Below, in pieces: positions 38,234-49,103 of a stretch of DNA of 64,000 nucleotides (position 1 is the stretch's first letter; the number at the start of each line of letters is the position of its first letter). Below the pieces are notes generated by a model. The model saw only the letters and a program-made list of their open reading frames with translations, was not told where the DNA came from and searched no databases. The position numbers were made by a program, and so were the translations under genes. Origin of the DNA: Gongronella butleri (taxonomy: Eukaryota > Mucoromycota > Mucoromycetes > Mucorales > Cunninghamellaceae); assembly GCA_025201375.1 (NCBI GenBank), contig JAIWZP010000042.1:124001-188000 (forward strand), given 5' to 3'.

Positions 38234-39784
38234 GGCTGGTCATCGTTCTTTTTTTTGAAGCAGATTGGTGCGGTCTTTTAATCGTTTGCGCGCCGAGGAT
38301 TGGCTACAAAAATGGTTCGTTGTAGAGCGTGGTGAGGTTTTTGAACGCGATTGCTACCAATGAAAGAAAATAAAAAGTATCGTAGTCGTTTTCCCACCAG
38401 ATTAAATTGGCACCATTTTTTTTATTTTTCCTGTGAACTGACTCTGGCTTGACAGGCGGCACTCAGGGTGAATTGATGTCGACAATCCTTTTTACAACGC
38501 GCTTTGACAATTTTGATAAAATTTTGGCTTTACTTGTGTTTCTTCACACAAATGTCAGCCAACTGGTGCGTCTTGCAGAACACGTACATGCCAATTAATA
38601 CAGCCAAGGTTGTTGATGGTCAGTCGATCCGACCAATTTGGCATTTTCGTGCTTATTTGCATTAAAACGGCATTTATCGAGCATCGTCCCTGATTTTGGT
38701 GTCTACATGTATGCCATATTTTTTTTTTATTGCAAATCAAGCGGGCGAGACCTTTGACGGGGCTGATTGACACGACAAAAGAACTTGGAGTTGATGTTTT
38801 GGGTGGGATTGATCCCGAATACGCCAACTTTGGTGAATCAAAAATTTTAAAGTACCTTTTGACATTGACGAGTATCCATGACCCTCAAGAATGATGTACT
38901 TTTAGAACGGCTTCTCTGGAAAGCACAAAAAAAAAAAAAAAAAAAAAAGGTGGCGGAAAAGGCTGAAACGGCCACAGGGACGACAAATCATTACAATTTC
39001 GAAAAAAAAAAAATCAATGCAAAGCGCAATGTACTCTGACGATCGGCACATGGAATAGAATTTTCCGTCTCGCGTGCCACGCGTCATTACCTTTTCAATT
39101 GATTCTGAGGCACCTTTTTTGAAATTTAGCCGCATTTTGGGAATTTTATTTGAACAATGGTGCCCATCGACGTTTTCTATTCGATGGCATTGCTTCAGGA
39201 AAAAAAATGCAGCAACCAACAGGGACTTTTGAATGAGCAAATTAACAAGGAATTAGCACAATAGGAGGGGTTCTATGGTGAACCAAGTTTTTGGGACCTC
39301 GTTGTGCCGCCTGATGGCTGTCAGAAAGTTTCTGTGCAACCAATGGCCGCCGTGTGGTGGTCTGGGCGGTCCAGATCAATTCGATCGATTCGTAAGCAAA
39401 TGACAAAGCACGCGTAAATACATCAAAAAGAACAAAAGCGAACAGAGCGTTTTAGTGCCGAGTTGCCGCCCTGTACGACGGCCTTCCGAATTTATGGTAT
39501 GCTTTCTCCCATTGAGAGCACAAATTATCGCCTTGTGCCACAAATTCACAAGAATGTACTTTTGAGGCGTCACCCATCTTCCCATTTGTTATTTTATGAG
39601 GCAGCAGCTGCATTAATGCAAGAGGTAAGTGACACGACGAAAATGAAAAGGTGCCCATGACGCAAGGGCACTCATTTGCTCATTTTGCCCTTTCCAAGCC
39701 TTGACTATAAATTTGAGGAGCGTCGCTAACTCATCCTTTTTGCGTCTTGTCTTTTTTTGAAACCTCTCTCTCATCGATCCAAGG
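38234..39784. other. Intergenic region upstream of the GDSL esterase
   Basis: About 1.5 kb with no supported gene. A 27-base A-rich run lies at 38928-38948. A short frame at 39463-39624 ends at a good donor (GAG/GTAAGTGA), and a possible acceptor lies just before the esterase start codon, so a 5' UTR intron of the esterase transcript (39626-39783) is possible but not shown. Confidence 0.45.
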
Positions 39785-40666
39785 ATGAAACTATTGCTTC
39801 CATTTGCTCTAATTGCGCTGTCGTTTGTCTCGTGTCGCGTGGATGCTGGCGGCGCGTCCCATCGCGGCACGATCAAGCGAATCATCGCGTATGCCGACAG
39901 CTACACGGATGATGGCAATGACTATGCGGCGAGCGGGTGGCCACCATCGCCTCCGTACTGGAAGGGTCGATTTTCCAATGGTCCGACTTGGCTCGACATT
40001 GTTGCGCAAAACACAAGCGTCCAGGTGCTAAATCACGCATTTGGTGGCGCCACGAGCAACAATGATTACATTTACTACGAAGCGAACAATTTCACAGTGC
40101 CTGGCCTTGTGCAGCAGATTGACACGCTCCCTGTGCCGTTGCCGGACGCAACGTCGGACCTGTACGTGCTTTTTATTGGTTACAATGATCTTTTCGGGCT
40201 GTTTTCTCCCGGCAATTATCATCCTGTGAAGAATTACACGTACCACACGGTGGCGGACAATGTGGTGCTCGGAATCAAGATGCTGCAAACCAAGTACAAT
40301 GCGACACAATTCGCGGTGTTTACATGTCCACCATTTGACAAATTTCCCAATCCTGCAAACGGCACGGCGGCAAAGCACTTGATCGACGACTACAATCGCG
40401 ACCTGGCACACAAGGTGAAGCGCGTTCGTGGCGCGCATGTCGCGGTGCTCGACGACCACGCTTGGTTTGAAAAGCAGCTCGCCCATCCCGAGCGCCTCGG
40501 CCTCCAGACTAACAATGGCTCCTGCATCAATATGGAAACCATGTCGGTCTGCGACAATGCAGACACGTACTTTTTCTGGGACATGTTCCACCCGACGCGC
40601 ATCGTCCACCGCGCATTTGGTGAGTGGGCAATGAGCAAATTCGCTCGACTTTATGGCATCCATTAG
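39785..40666 (+). CDS. Secreted GDSL/SGNH-family esterase or lipase
   Basis: One exon, 293 residues. The first 20 or so residues form a clear signal peptide (MKLLLPFALIALSFVSCRVD). The SGNH blocks are present: ADSYTDDGN with Ser39 as the probable nucleophile, FGGATSNND, LFIGYNDLF with Gly132 and Asn134, and DMFHPT with Asp266 and His269. The protein has several N-glycosylation sequons (for example NTS, NFT, NYT, NAT, NGT). The ADSYTDDGN and DxxHP blocks resemble fungal GDSL esterases of the CE16 type that deacetylate plant or cell-wall carbohydrate, but substrate cannot be read from sequence. It is the only intron-free protein gene in the window. It converges on the Ytp1-like gene (141 bp). 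Confidence 0.9.
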   Translation: MKLLLPFALIALSFVSCRVDAGGASHRGTIKRIIAYADSYTDDGNDYAASGWPPSPPYWKGRFSNGPTWLDIVAQNTSVQVLNHAFGGATSNNDYIYYEANNFTVPGLVQQIDTLPVPLPDATSDLYVLFIGYNDLFGLFSPGNYHPVKNYTYHTVADNVVLGIKMLQTKYNATQFAVFTCPPFDKFPNPANGTAAKHLIDDYNRDLAHKVKRVRGAHVAVLDDHAWFEKQLAHPERLGLQTNNGSCINMETMSVCDNADTYFFWDMFHPTRIVHRAFGEWAMSKFARLYGIH

Positions 40667-40807
40667 AAAAACATGGCCAACTGCTTTATATTTTTTTTAA
40701 ATTAAACAATAAAATACACAGAAAAAACGCGAAAAATGAGAGTGGGTATGGGGGACGTGTGTGTGACCTAATAGTGAAAGAAAAGGAGAAAAAAAAGGGG
40801 GCTATTT

Positions 40808-41203
40808 TTAAAAATGGCGCGATGTTGGCTTGAGTTCGACAATATCCTCGGCGTCGGCGTCAGCATCGTGCAAAAAGTCGTCGTCCAAAAGTCGCGTGGC
40901 GTCGTCATCGTCGTTGCTGGTGGTGCTGCTGCCAGGCTGGCGCGTCATGGGGTGTGTTTGCAAGTGATGATCTTGGTCCACAGAGACCGGCAGCTCGCTG
41001 TAGCCACTGCCGGTGCTGCGACCTTCGTACCCGGTCAGCGCTTCCCACAGCGTAATCAGGCCATAGGCAAACACAAACACAAACATGCCAAAAGACAGCA
41101 ACACATTGCTATAGGAGCTGACATCGATCATCATATCAGACAACAGCATCAATTGTTCCTCTGTCGAGCCCATGAACAAGAGACCAGCGAGCATCAGCGT
41201 CTA

Positions 41204-41238
<35 letters not shown>

Positions 41239-42636
41239 TCGTTAGAAAGCGCGACGCGACGCAAGATGACACGCATTTTCCTTTTTTGCCGGTTTCTCCA
41301 TTTTTTTTTCCATTTTTTCTTTACCAAGGGCGGGATGTAATCCCAAGGATGGATGGCAAAGTTGCCCTTTTTGTAGACAAAGCAGATTGAGATGATGCGG
41401 CCAAGGCCCGCGGCCATGAGCATATAGCCAAAGTACGAATGGATCTTTTCGCTGTTGGGCACGTGCTGTGCGTGGCCTTGGAACGCGACGGCTGTCAGAA
41501 TGATGATGATGGAAGGCACCACCGTGCGCTTGCCATTGCGGCTCAACACAATGCCAAGCAATCCGCCGACCCACCAGAGGATGCCCATGCCTAAGTGAGA
41601 GAGAGAAAGAAAATCAGCCCCATTTCCTCCTCTTTTTTTTTTTTTTTTTTTTTTTTACGAGATGCTTACTCGTGTGCTGATAATCGCCGTGCGTCCACGC
41701 CTGGCCCCAGCGATGCTCTGTAAATGTGTTGACAATGCCCCAAAGCATGATGACCCAGCTGTCGTACCATTCGGGGCTCTTGCCGCGGCGCAAGAGCCAC
41801 GGACCTCCGACGCGCAGCGACAGAAGCAAAATAATACCATATGCGACAAACGACGAGCCCATGATAAAGTGCGCCAGGCACTGCCCCGTGTGATCTAGCC
41901 AAATAAAACAAAAAAAAGCGCCAAAATGAGTATTGGCGCGTTGAAAAGCAATATTTTCGGAGACACTTACCGCCGTAGCAGAAGCCAAGGCTGGCAATGA
42001 CGCCAAGCATGATTTGCACATAGCCGACAACAGGGATGCTGACACCAATGATCTTGTGCGCGAGCACAAAGAGCGGACGGATGCGGCCGTGAATCCCGCG
42101 CTCAATGTGCAGCTTCAAATAGATGCCAAACAGCACTTGCAAGCTGATGGCCCAAATGACAATGTCCGCAAACCAGCGATGCGCAATATGCGGCTCCTGA
42201 AAAAAAAAAAAAATTGGAGGCTGGAATGAGTACAACAAGCAGAATGGGCGCCCAGCTCTTCCACATCTTACATAATTCCTGCCATCGTGCGCATGTGCCA
42301 GCTGGTAGCCGATGAAAAAGACAATCGTGGCAACAATTTGAACTGGGACGTGCCACTTGTTTCTGGCGAGACCCAAAACCATGCCAATTGGATACAAAAA
42401 GCCGAAAGCTGCGAAAAAAAAATGCATGGGTAAGCAACATACATAAACAACGGGGCACGCTTTTCACCGATGGACATACCTACGACCATGCAAAAGATAT
42501 GCAAGACCATGATAGTGCCGAGAGGCTCGCTGGTGGCGGCGTACTCGCCAAACAAGGCCGGATCCAGGTCGTGCGAGTGCCCGTGCCCGTGTGAGTGCGA
42601 CTCTGTGTGGTTTTGCTCGTCCATATCCATATCCAT
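40808..42636 (-). CDS. YTP1: Ytp1-like multi-spanning membrane protein (DUF2427 + Ytp1 domains)
   Basis: Six exons (42636-42480, 42408-42272, 42196-41971, 41894-41670, 41590-41325, 41200-40808) encode 467 residues with about ten predicted membrane helices. The N-terminus has a His-rich stretch (HSHGHGHSHD). The first domain has FGFLYPIGMVLGLARNKWHV and EPHIAHRWFADIVIW. The Ytp1 domain has PEWYDSWVIMLWGIVNTFTE followed by HRWGQAWTHGDYQHTSMGIL, its best-conserved block. Several His residues lie in helices, as in b561-type haem membrane proteins, but haem binding is unproven. The tail is acidic and Asp-rich. Yeast Ytp1 is a mitochondrial-type membrane protein of unknown function, so no reaction can be given. 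Introns contain very long T or A runs (41203-41235, 41635-41656). Confidence 0.9.
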
Positions 42637-43892
42637 GGTGAGGCAAGAAAGAGGGAGGGGAGAGTGGGGGGAAGGGGAAGCGAGAGAGACAAGAAAAAGA
42701 ACAAAGGACTAAAACAAAAAAAAAAAAAAAAGAACGGAAGGAAAAAATGCCGAAACTTGGCACCGCCTCTTTTTTGTGCGACCCAGGGGTACAGTTGCCC
42801 AATTGGGGCAATCCTGGCCTCCCTGCTGCAACCCTAAATTAATGCCGCAACATCCGTGCACGATCGGATAAACGCGACGCGACGCGTTTAGACGCGCCCC
42901 CTGCTTTTTACAGGCAAACCACCGTTTGCACGCCATCTTCATATTGCAGCAAAAAATGATACTGGCCGAATCACAAGCATTAGTGACGCGATGACACGCG
43001 AAAACACGATTTTTATGCTTTATAAATGGTCATTTTGAAGAACAATGTATCGTAGCGTCGCCCTTTGACTCTCATTGCGACTTTGGGAAACCGGGCGCAA
43101 AGCTCTAATGTTGCAATAAAGTAAAGGGGAAGTGGCGTCTCAGATTTGTGTGTAAAATCCTGTTTCGTGATTTCTACGGGCTCTATCTTGCCAACCGGGC
43201 GCTGCGTGGCCTCGAAACGCGTCTCGGCGTGACGACGCGAGCGAATAGCACCAAACATGAGCCGTCTTGCTGTTCTCTAAATTATTGGGTAATGCATCAT
43301 TTGCAAAATAAAATTTACGCGCCGCGTGGTCTTGATCAAAAATTGTAAAATGTGGTCTCCATGTTTTTGTCCAAACTTGCACAAAAGGTGAAACGCAATG
43401 GAGAAATTGGCCCAAACGACAGCAATCGTGATCCGTCCGCTGGTTGAAGAGCAATGGCTGACTTGGACTTAAAATTTACAGGCAAGTTGCACAGGGAAAA
43501 CGCGCGTCGCGGTGCCGTGACGACGCGTCCTTCCTCAAGGATCTCCCACGATCCCACTCGTGAAATGCCCAATGCTTTTTTTTTCCTTGCTCCCTTTCGT
43601 TCCTTTTTGCTTCCAGTTCTTCTCTTTTCCTTTGGCTGCCGCCCAATTCCAACACCATCATCTGGCCCTGGCTCTTGGCTTTCGAATGCACCTTCTCCCA
43701 AGTCTCTAGCTGCTCTCGTCGCCGAGCAATGGCCATTCTTCTCCTCACCCGCCTTTGTCCCGCTTTTCCTCCTTTTGCTGCCGTTGGAACCCCGACCCGT
43801 CTGTGCGTCAAGGCTGCAGACCAATTGGCCTTTTCACGCATATAAGACCCCGCCCCAACACCACAAGAGGACGGTCCAGCAGAGGATCGTCA
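42637..43892. other. Left flank of the transposon block
   Basis: Contains an A run (42716-42731), several ACGCG/CGCGT words between 42860 and 43230, the 5' fragment of repeat B (43371-43540) and a pyrimidine-rich tract (43575-43640). Frames at 43454-43942 are low-complexity and lack a domain. Confidence 0.55.
43371..43540 (+). repeat. Repeat family B, 5' fragment (copy 3)
   Basis: Shares GTCCAAACTTGCACA, AGAGCAATGGCTGA, GGCAAGTTGCACAGGGAAAA and GACGACGCGTCC with the left part of copies 1, 2 and 4. The match stops near 43540, so the rest of the repeat is missing. Confidence 0.6.
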
Positions 43893-45487
43893 CAGGATCA
43901 CATCACTCAGTGTCGAGAAATCTCGAGACTTGCGTTTGCTAGTGAAAATCCAGAGCCAAATAATATTTTACGCGTTTCTACCGATGAGCTTGACTATCTG
44001 GCGCCAAACTTAGACCAGTGGATACTCAACTCGAAACTTCCATGATTCCAAGTTTTTTTGCAAATCGGATTGCTCAGTCATGAGAAAACGCATTTTGCGC
44101 AAAATCCGGGCCAAATCAGAGTCAAAACGACCCCTGATAACTAACTCGCCGAAAACTTGATGCGATGTCCCCAAACTACAAGCGCATTTACCACGTTTAG
44201 CTGGCAATTCATTTGAGGTGATTCACGCATCGGGGCGCTCAGCCGTTGCCGCGGTACAAGTCCAAATGGTCGTGATTTTACGTTTTTACCCCTTTTACGC
44301 CTATGAAACTGGCGCTCCTCAGAAATTTGCTCATCTGGCCCCAAATTTGGACCAGTTAATGGTGGATACAGTGCTCCAACGTTGCTGATTTTTTTTGAAA
44401 ATCGAATCACTCAGTCTCGAGATGATATCTCGAGATTGGTGTTTGTTAGTGATACCCCGCCCATTAGACGCCATCCACGCATCCAGCCAGAAATCGAAAA
44501 TCATACCTACAAATATTTTCACGCATTGACTTTTCTTTGATTTTATGCCATTATTCTTTGCCCCCACAACACATACTGTACACGGCAATGCAAGCATGGT
44601 GAGCATGCTGCAGGTTGGAAAAGACAAAGTAAAAAAGAGGTTTTTTATTGCTTGGTGTCAATCCTTAGCCGTTTAGATGAACGTTTCCAGGCATGGCCAC
44701 GAGGAGGCGATTGACTTGCATGCCCATCGCGCGCACCAAACTTACGATCCTTGGTCGGAAGAGAGCCCTCGGACTCAGCGCCCACCATGACACTGAGCGA
44801 GTTCCTTCCTGAGGAAGAGTGATTCACTTGCTAGAATCAACTTCCCCGTATGCGCGCGAGAGTCCCAGCCTGGAACGGCGACTACTTTTGCTTGCAAAAC
44901 ACCCACTATGGTTGAAAATCGTCCACTTTTGCAGGCTCGACACTCTGAGCACATTAGGTCAAGCCCCGGTAGCAGGGCCCTATCCCATGTGACTTGGCTG
45001 CATCTGAAAGAAAAGTGAACTTTTAACAACCTGAGAAAGAAAAAAAGTAAAGAAGAAAGAAAAGTAAAATAAAGGACCGCCGCCCTCCCATTTTACTTTT
45101 TTCGCTCCGACCACCCAGCCAAAAAGGGAGCCGCTTTTTCACGCATTGATTTTTCTTTGGTTTTCCACAGGCCACCCACCCCCTCCGCTCGCATCACCAC
45201 CAAAGAGAGCGAGACACCTTCTTCTCTACACTCTTATTATTATGATACATACAACAGTAAAAGACAATAAAAAAGAAGACAATTAAGGAGCAAAAAATGA
45301 TTTTATTGAAAAAAATAAAAAGAGCCAACCCTTTAGCCGTCTTTCGACGTTGCCCGGGCACGACCGCTTGGAGGCGGCTGGCATTGCGTGCCCGCTTCAT
45401 CTTTTGTCCGATAAAGAGAAGCCCTCCGTCGAGGGGAACACAAAATCGTTTTGCAGTCTTTTAACGTGGATTGCACGGAGTTATCCT

Positions 45488-45744
45488 CCAGAGACGACTC
45501 GCCACATTTCTTCATCTTTTTTCGCGTTAAAAAGAGAAAGCCCCGCCAGCGAGGCGAACAAAAAACGGTTTTGCAGTGTTTTATCGTGGATGCATGGAAT
45601 TATCCAGAGACGAGTCGCCACAGCTTCTTCGTCTTTTTTTTTACAAAAAAAGACGCACACCCCCGTCGAGGTGGACGCAAAAAACGCTTCTGCAGTATTT
45701 TAACGTGGTTGCATGGAGGGGCCAATCCAGAGACGAGTCGCCAC
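45488..45744 (-). repeat. Tandem units in the inner left arm of the palindrome
   Basis: Three copies of CAGAGACGAGTCGCCAC end at 45505, 45621 and 45744, about 116-123 bp apart. Each unit also carries GCAGT(A/G)TTTTAACGTGG-like sequence and a hairpin-prone AAAAAAGACG(A/C)ACAC-type tract. The same units appear inverted in the right arm. Confidence 0.8.
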
Positions 45745-46061
45745 AAAGAGGGAAGAAGAGCAAGAAGAGTAAGGCAAGAAGAGGCAGGAGAAAAAAAGCT
45801 GGTTGGGGAAGCAAATGGATGTGATTGGCTCATGTGAAACAGCCCTTTCCATTTTAGGGTGGGGGTCAAAATTTTTTTCAAAAAAAATCGCGCGGCGGTG
45901 TCTGAAACGCGGGGGTGTCGCGGTCTGGCAAGAAAAAAAGTCCCCGGCGGGACATGAAAAAAAATTGCTCCAGCCAATAAGGAGATCGCTTCCCCAGGTG
46001 CCAGCCTTTTTTTCTGGAGCGGCACCCGTGTTTCTTTTTTTCTTTCTTCTTTTTTTTCTTT

Positions 46062-46560
46062 GTGGCGACTCGTCTCTGGCTATCTCCATGCATCATCCAC
46101 ATTAAAATACTGCAGAAGCGATTTTTGCGTTCACCTCGACGGGGGTCTACTCTTTTTTCGTAAAAAAAGAGAAGCCGTGGCGACTCTTGTCTGGAACAAC
46201 TCCATGCACCCACGATTAAAACACTGCAAAACGTTTTTTTGTTCGCCTCGCCGGGGGCCTTCTCTTTTGGCGCAAAAAAGACGAAGAAATGTGGCGACTC
46301 GTCTCTGGAACAACTCCACGCATCCACGTTAAAACACTGCAAAGCGTTTTTCTGTTCACCTCGACGGAGGGCTTCTCTTTTTTCGCAAAAAAAGATGAAA
46401 GCGGCATTCTTTTGCTCTCGACGGAGAGCTTGTTTTTTGTCGTAAAAGAAAAAACAAGAGTTTTACTGGTCCCCTTGACCAAGGGCATCTCTTTTCTCGC
46501 AAAAAAAGACGATCCTTTTTCTCTTCCCCTCGACGGAGGGCTTCTCTTTTTTGGCAAAAA
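46062..46560 (+). repeat. Tandem units in the inner right arm of the palindrome
   Basis: GTGGCGACTC starts at 46062, 46177 and 46291 (115 and 114 bp apart), mirroring the left arm. Beyond these lie about four shorter copies (roughly 57-60 bp) built on CGACGGAGGGCTTCTCTTTT, near 46362, 46418, 46478 and 46533. Fewer are present on the left, which accounts for the arm-length difference. Confidence 0.8.
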
Positions 46561-48095
46561 GACGAAGCGGGCTTGCATGCCAGCCGCCTCCACGCGGTCG
46601 AGCCCGGGCAACGTCAAAAGACGGCTAAAGGGTTGGCTCTTTGTACGTACTTTTTAATAAAAATCATTTTTTGCTCCTTTATCATTGTCTTCTTTTCATT
46701 ATTGTCTTTTGTGAGTGGTTGGAGAGGCGCTTCTCTTTGGCGGTGGTGTGAGTGAAGGGGGTGGTCTGCCGAAAGAAAAGCTGCCTGGCACAAATCCAGA
46801 AAAAGCAAATGCGTGAAAAGGGGCCTCCTTTTTGAGCGTGGTTTCATCCGATTGTTTTTTTCTGGGGCGGCGGCCGTTTTTATTTTTTTCTTTTTCTTCT
46901 TCTTTTCTTTGCCTCGTTGTTGATCACTCAAAGTGCTTTCAGGTGCACGTGCATTGACGTGAACAACTCTGCTCAAAGGACCAAGACTGCCAGAGTGAAT
47001 CTTCAGCGACGCTCAAAATTTTGGTGTTGGGTGTCCATTTTAAACAAGTTTTAAAAATCGAGGTGCTGGGTGTCCATTTTGAAAATCGTGGTGGGTGTGC
47101 CAGCAAAAGTAGTCGCCGTTCCAGGCTGGGACTCTCGCGCGCACCAGGGAGGTCGATTCTAGCAAGTGAATCGTTCCTCAGGAAGGAGCTCGCTCAGTTA
47201 CATGGTGGGCGCTGAGTCCGAGGGCTCTCTTCCGACCAAGGATCGTAAGTTTGGTGCGCGCGATGGGCATGCAAGTCAATCGCCTCCTCGTGGCCATGCC
47301 TGGAAACGTTCATCTGAACGGCTAAGGATTGACACCAAGCAATAAAAAACCTCTTTTTTACTTTGTCTTTTCCAACCTGCAGCATGCTCACCATGCTTGC
47401 ATTGCCGTGTATGTGTTGTGGGTGCAAAGAATAATGGCATAAAATCAAAGAAAAGTCAATGCGTGAAAATATTTGTAAATATGATTTTCGATTTCTGGCT
47501 GGATGGCGTCTAATGGGCGGGGTACTGTATCACTAACAAACACCAATCTCGAGATATCATCTCGAGACTGAGTGGTTCGATTTTCAAAAAAAAATCAGCA
47601 ACGTTGGAGCACTGTATCCACCATTAACTGGTCCAAATTTGGGGCCAGATGAGCAACTTTCTGAGAAGCGTCAGTTTCATACCGTAGGCGTAATATACGG
47701 TAATAAAAAAGGGAGTAAAATCACGACCATTTGGACTCGTACCGCGGCAACGGCTGAGTGCCCCGATGCGTGGATCACCTCAAATGAATCGCCAGCTGAA
47801 CACGGTAAAAGCACTTGTAGTTTGAGGACATCGCATCAAGTTTTCGGCGAGTTAGCTTTGAAAGGTCGTTTTGACTCTGATTTGGCCCAGATTTTACGCA
47901 AAATGCGTTTTCTCATGACTGAGCGATCCGATTTGCAAAAAAACTTGGAATCATGGAAGTTTTGAGTTGAATTTCCACTGGTATAAGTTTGGCGCCAGAT
48001 AGTCAAGCTCATCGGGAGAAACGCGTAAAATATTATTTGGCTCTGGATTTTCACTAGCAAACGCAAATCTCGAGATTTCTCGACACTGAGTGATC

Positions 48096-48856
48096 CGATT
48101 CGTAAAATAATTTAATACCACTGAAGAATTGGGTTTGCCATCAACTGGTTCAAATTTGAGCTCAGGTAAGTAAGTTTCTGATGAAGATCCAGTTTCATAC
48201 TGTAGGTACAGTAGGAGGCGTAAAAAAAGGGGTAAAATCACCACCATTTGGACTTGTCCCGCGGCAACGGCTGAGCGCCCCGACGCGAGAGTCACATCTA
48301 ATGAATTGGTGGTTAAAATTTTCAATGCCTGAACTACGGTAATGAAATCCCAAAAATGCAGATTCGCACACATCCAATCTTAAACACTACAAATTATGGT
48401 TGGATCACCTCCAAGACTGTTATATTCATTAGGCCATTTCGTCGCGTCTTTTTTAACATGGTGTTGTTGAAAACCAGAGATCAGTTGAGACGTTGTGCAA
48501 ATGAATCTACAGTAAAACATCGACACTTTCACAAATACAGCAGTGGCTCTCAAAAAGTTTTGTGGATTGGGATTAAACTGCGGTATCATTATAAAAAGAC
48601 AAGCTTGGATGTCATTTCCAGAATATTTGTTTGCCCGATGCATTACTGTATCTTTGTACGCTTGTGAAACCCGTTCAAACATTACAAAAATGTTCAACCT
48701 CGATGTTCTCGGCAATTGATTGGACGACACACGGGGCTTTTGACGCGTCAAAGGCATTTCTTGCATCTCTATCGAATGAGATCAGTTTCATTGATGGATG
48801 GCTAAAACTCACAGAGAAAATCCGCTTTTTCATCAAAATCTTTGATCGCGATTGCG
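48096..48856. other. Sequence between the palindrome and the Mutator-like element
   Basis: 48096-48310 is a diverged direct copy of the right-arm segment at 47575-47800: GGTTCAAATTTG, then TTTCATACTGTAGG, GTAAAATCACCACCATTTGG, CGCGGCAACGGCTGAG. The remaining 540 bp has a few TACTGTA words and no gene. Confidence 0.6.
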
Positions 48857-49043
48857 AATTTTGAATTTTGGGGTACGATTTTTCCTTTTTTGGTACCCTC
48901 CCCTTTTTTTAATGCCGTCGTTCCCCGCCATCTTTTTTTTTTTTCTTTTCTTTTTTTTTTTGCAAGTTCTGCATGCACAGATCTTCCTCATGGGTGGTGA
49001 CAGAAGTGAGTGGTCGTCGTGTTTTACTTGGTTGCAAAGGTGC
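48857..49043 (+). repeat. Left terminal inverted repeat of the MULE
   Basis: 187 bp, nearly a perfect reverse complement of 52173-52357. It includes GGTACCCTCCCC, GCCGTCGTTCCCCGCCATC and, at the inner end, ACTTGGTTGCAAAGGTGC. The main differences are in the T/A run length near the middle. Confidence 0.93.
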
Positions 49044-49103
49044 GCAAGCCTTATTACAATGTTGGTGTGATCATATCTCATGTTTATTTTATTGGACAAA
49101 TAG

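Larger units (their letters stand above)
43893..48094. mobile_element. Large imperfect palindrome: foldback-type element
   Basis: Two arms are reverse complements of each other over most of their length: left about 43893-45760, right about 46040-48094, around a single-copy loop of about 280 bp. Paired landmarks: TCTCGAGA at 43921-43928 and 48068-48075; GCTCCAACGTTG at 44374-44384 and its complement near 47599-47609; GCCCGGGC at 45352-45359 and 46612-46619. The implied centre drifts from about 45998 (outer) to about 45898 (inner), because the right arm has extra short tandem units. No long reading frame with a domain occurs. This is the structure of a foldback transposon or a large inverted duplication. 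I could not identify a target-site duplication. Confidence 0.85.

Noticed and set aside
39463..39660. Short frame ending at a good splice donor before the esterase
   Set aside because: Joining it to the esterase exon would put the esterase out of frame; at most it belongs to a 5' UTR.
43454..43942. 162-codon frame at the palindrome's left edge
   Set aside because: It crosses the boundary of repeat B and the palindrome and is low-complexity (Phe/Leu/Pro-rich from a pyrimidine tract).
45350..45837. Overlapping frames of 117-128 codons inside the palindrome
   Set aside because: They run through tandem repeat units in several frames at once, which is what repeats of this unit length produce by chance.
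45488..46560. CRISPR-like array in the tandem units
   Set aside because: The units are long, imperfect, inverted across a centre and in a eukaryotic nuclear region, with no unique spacers of constant length.
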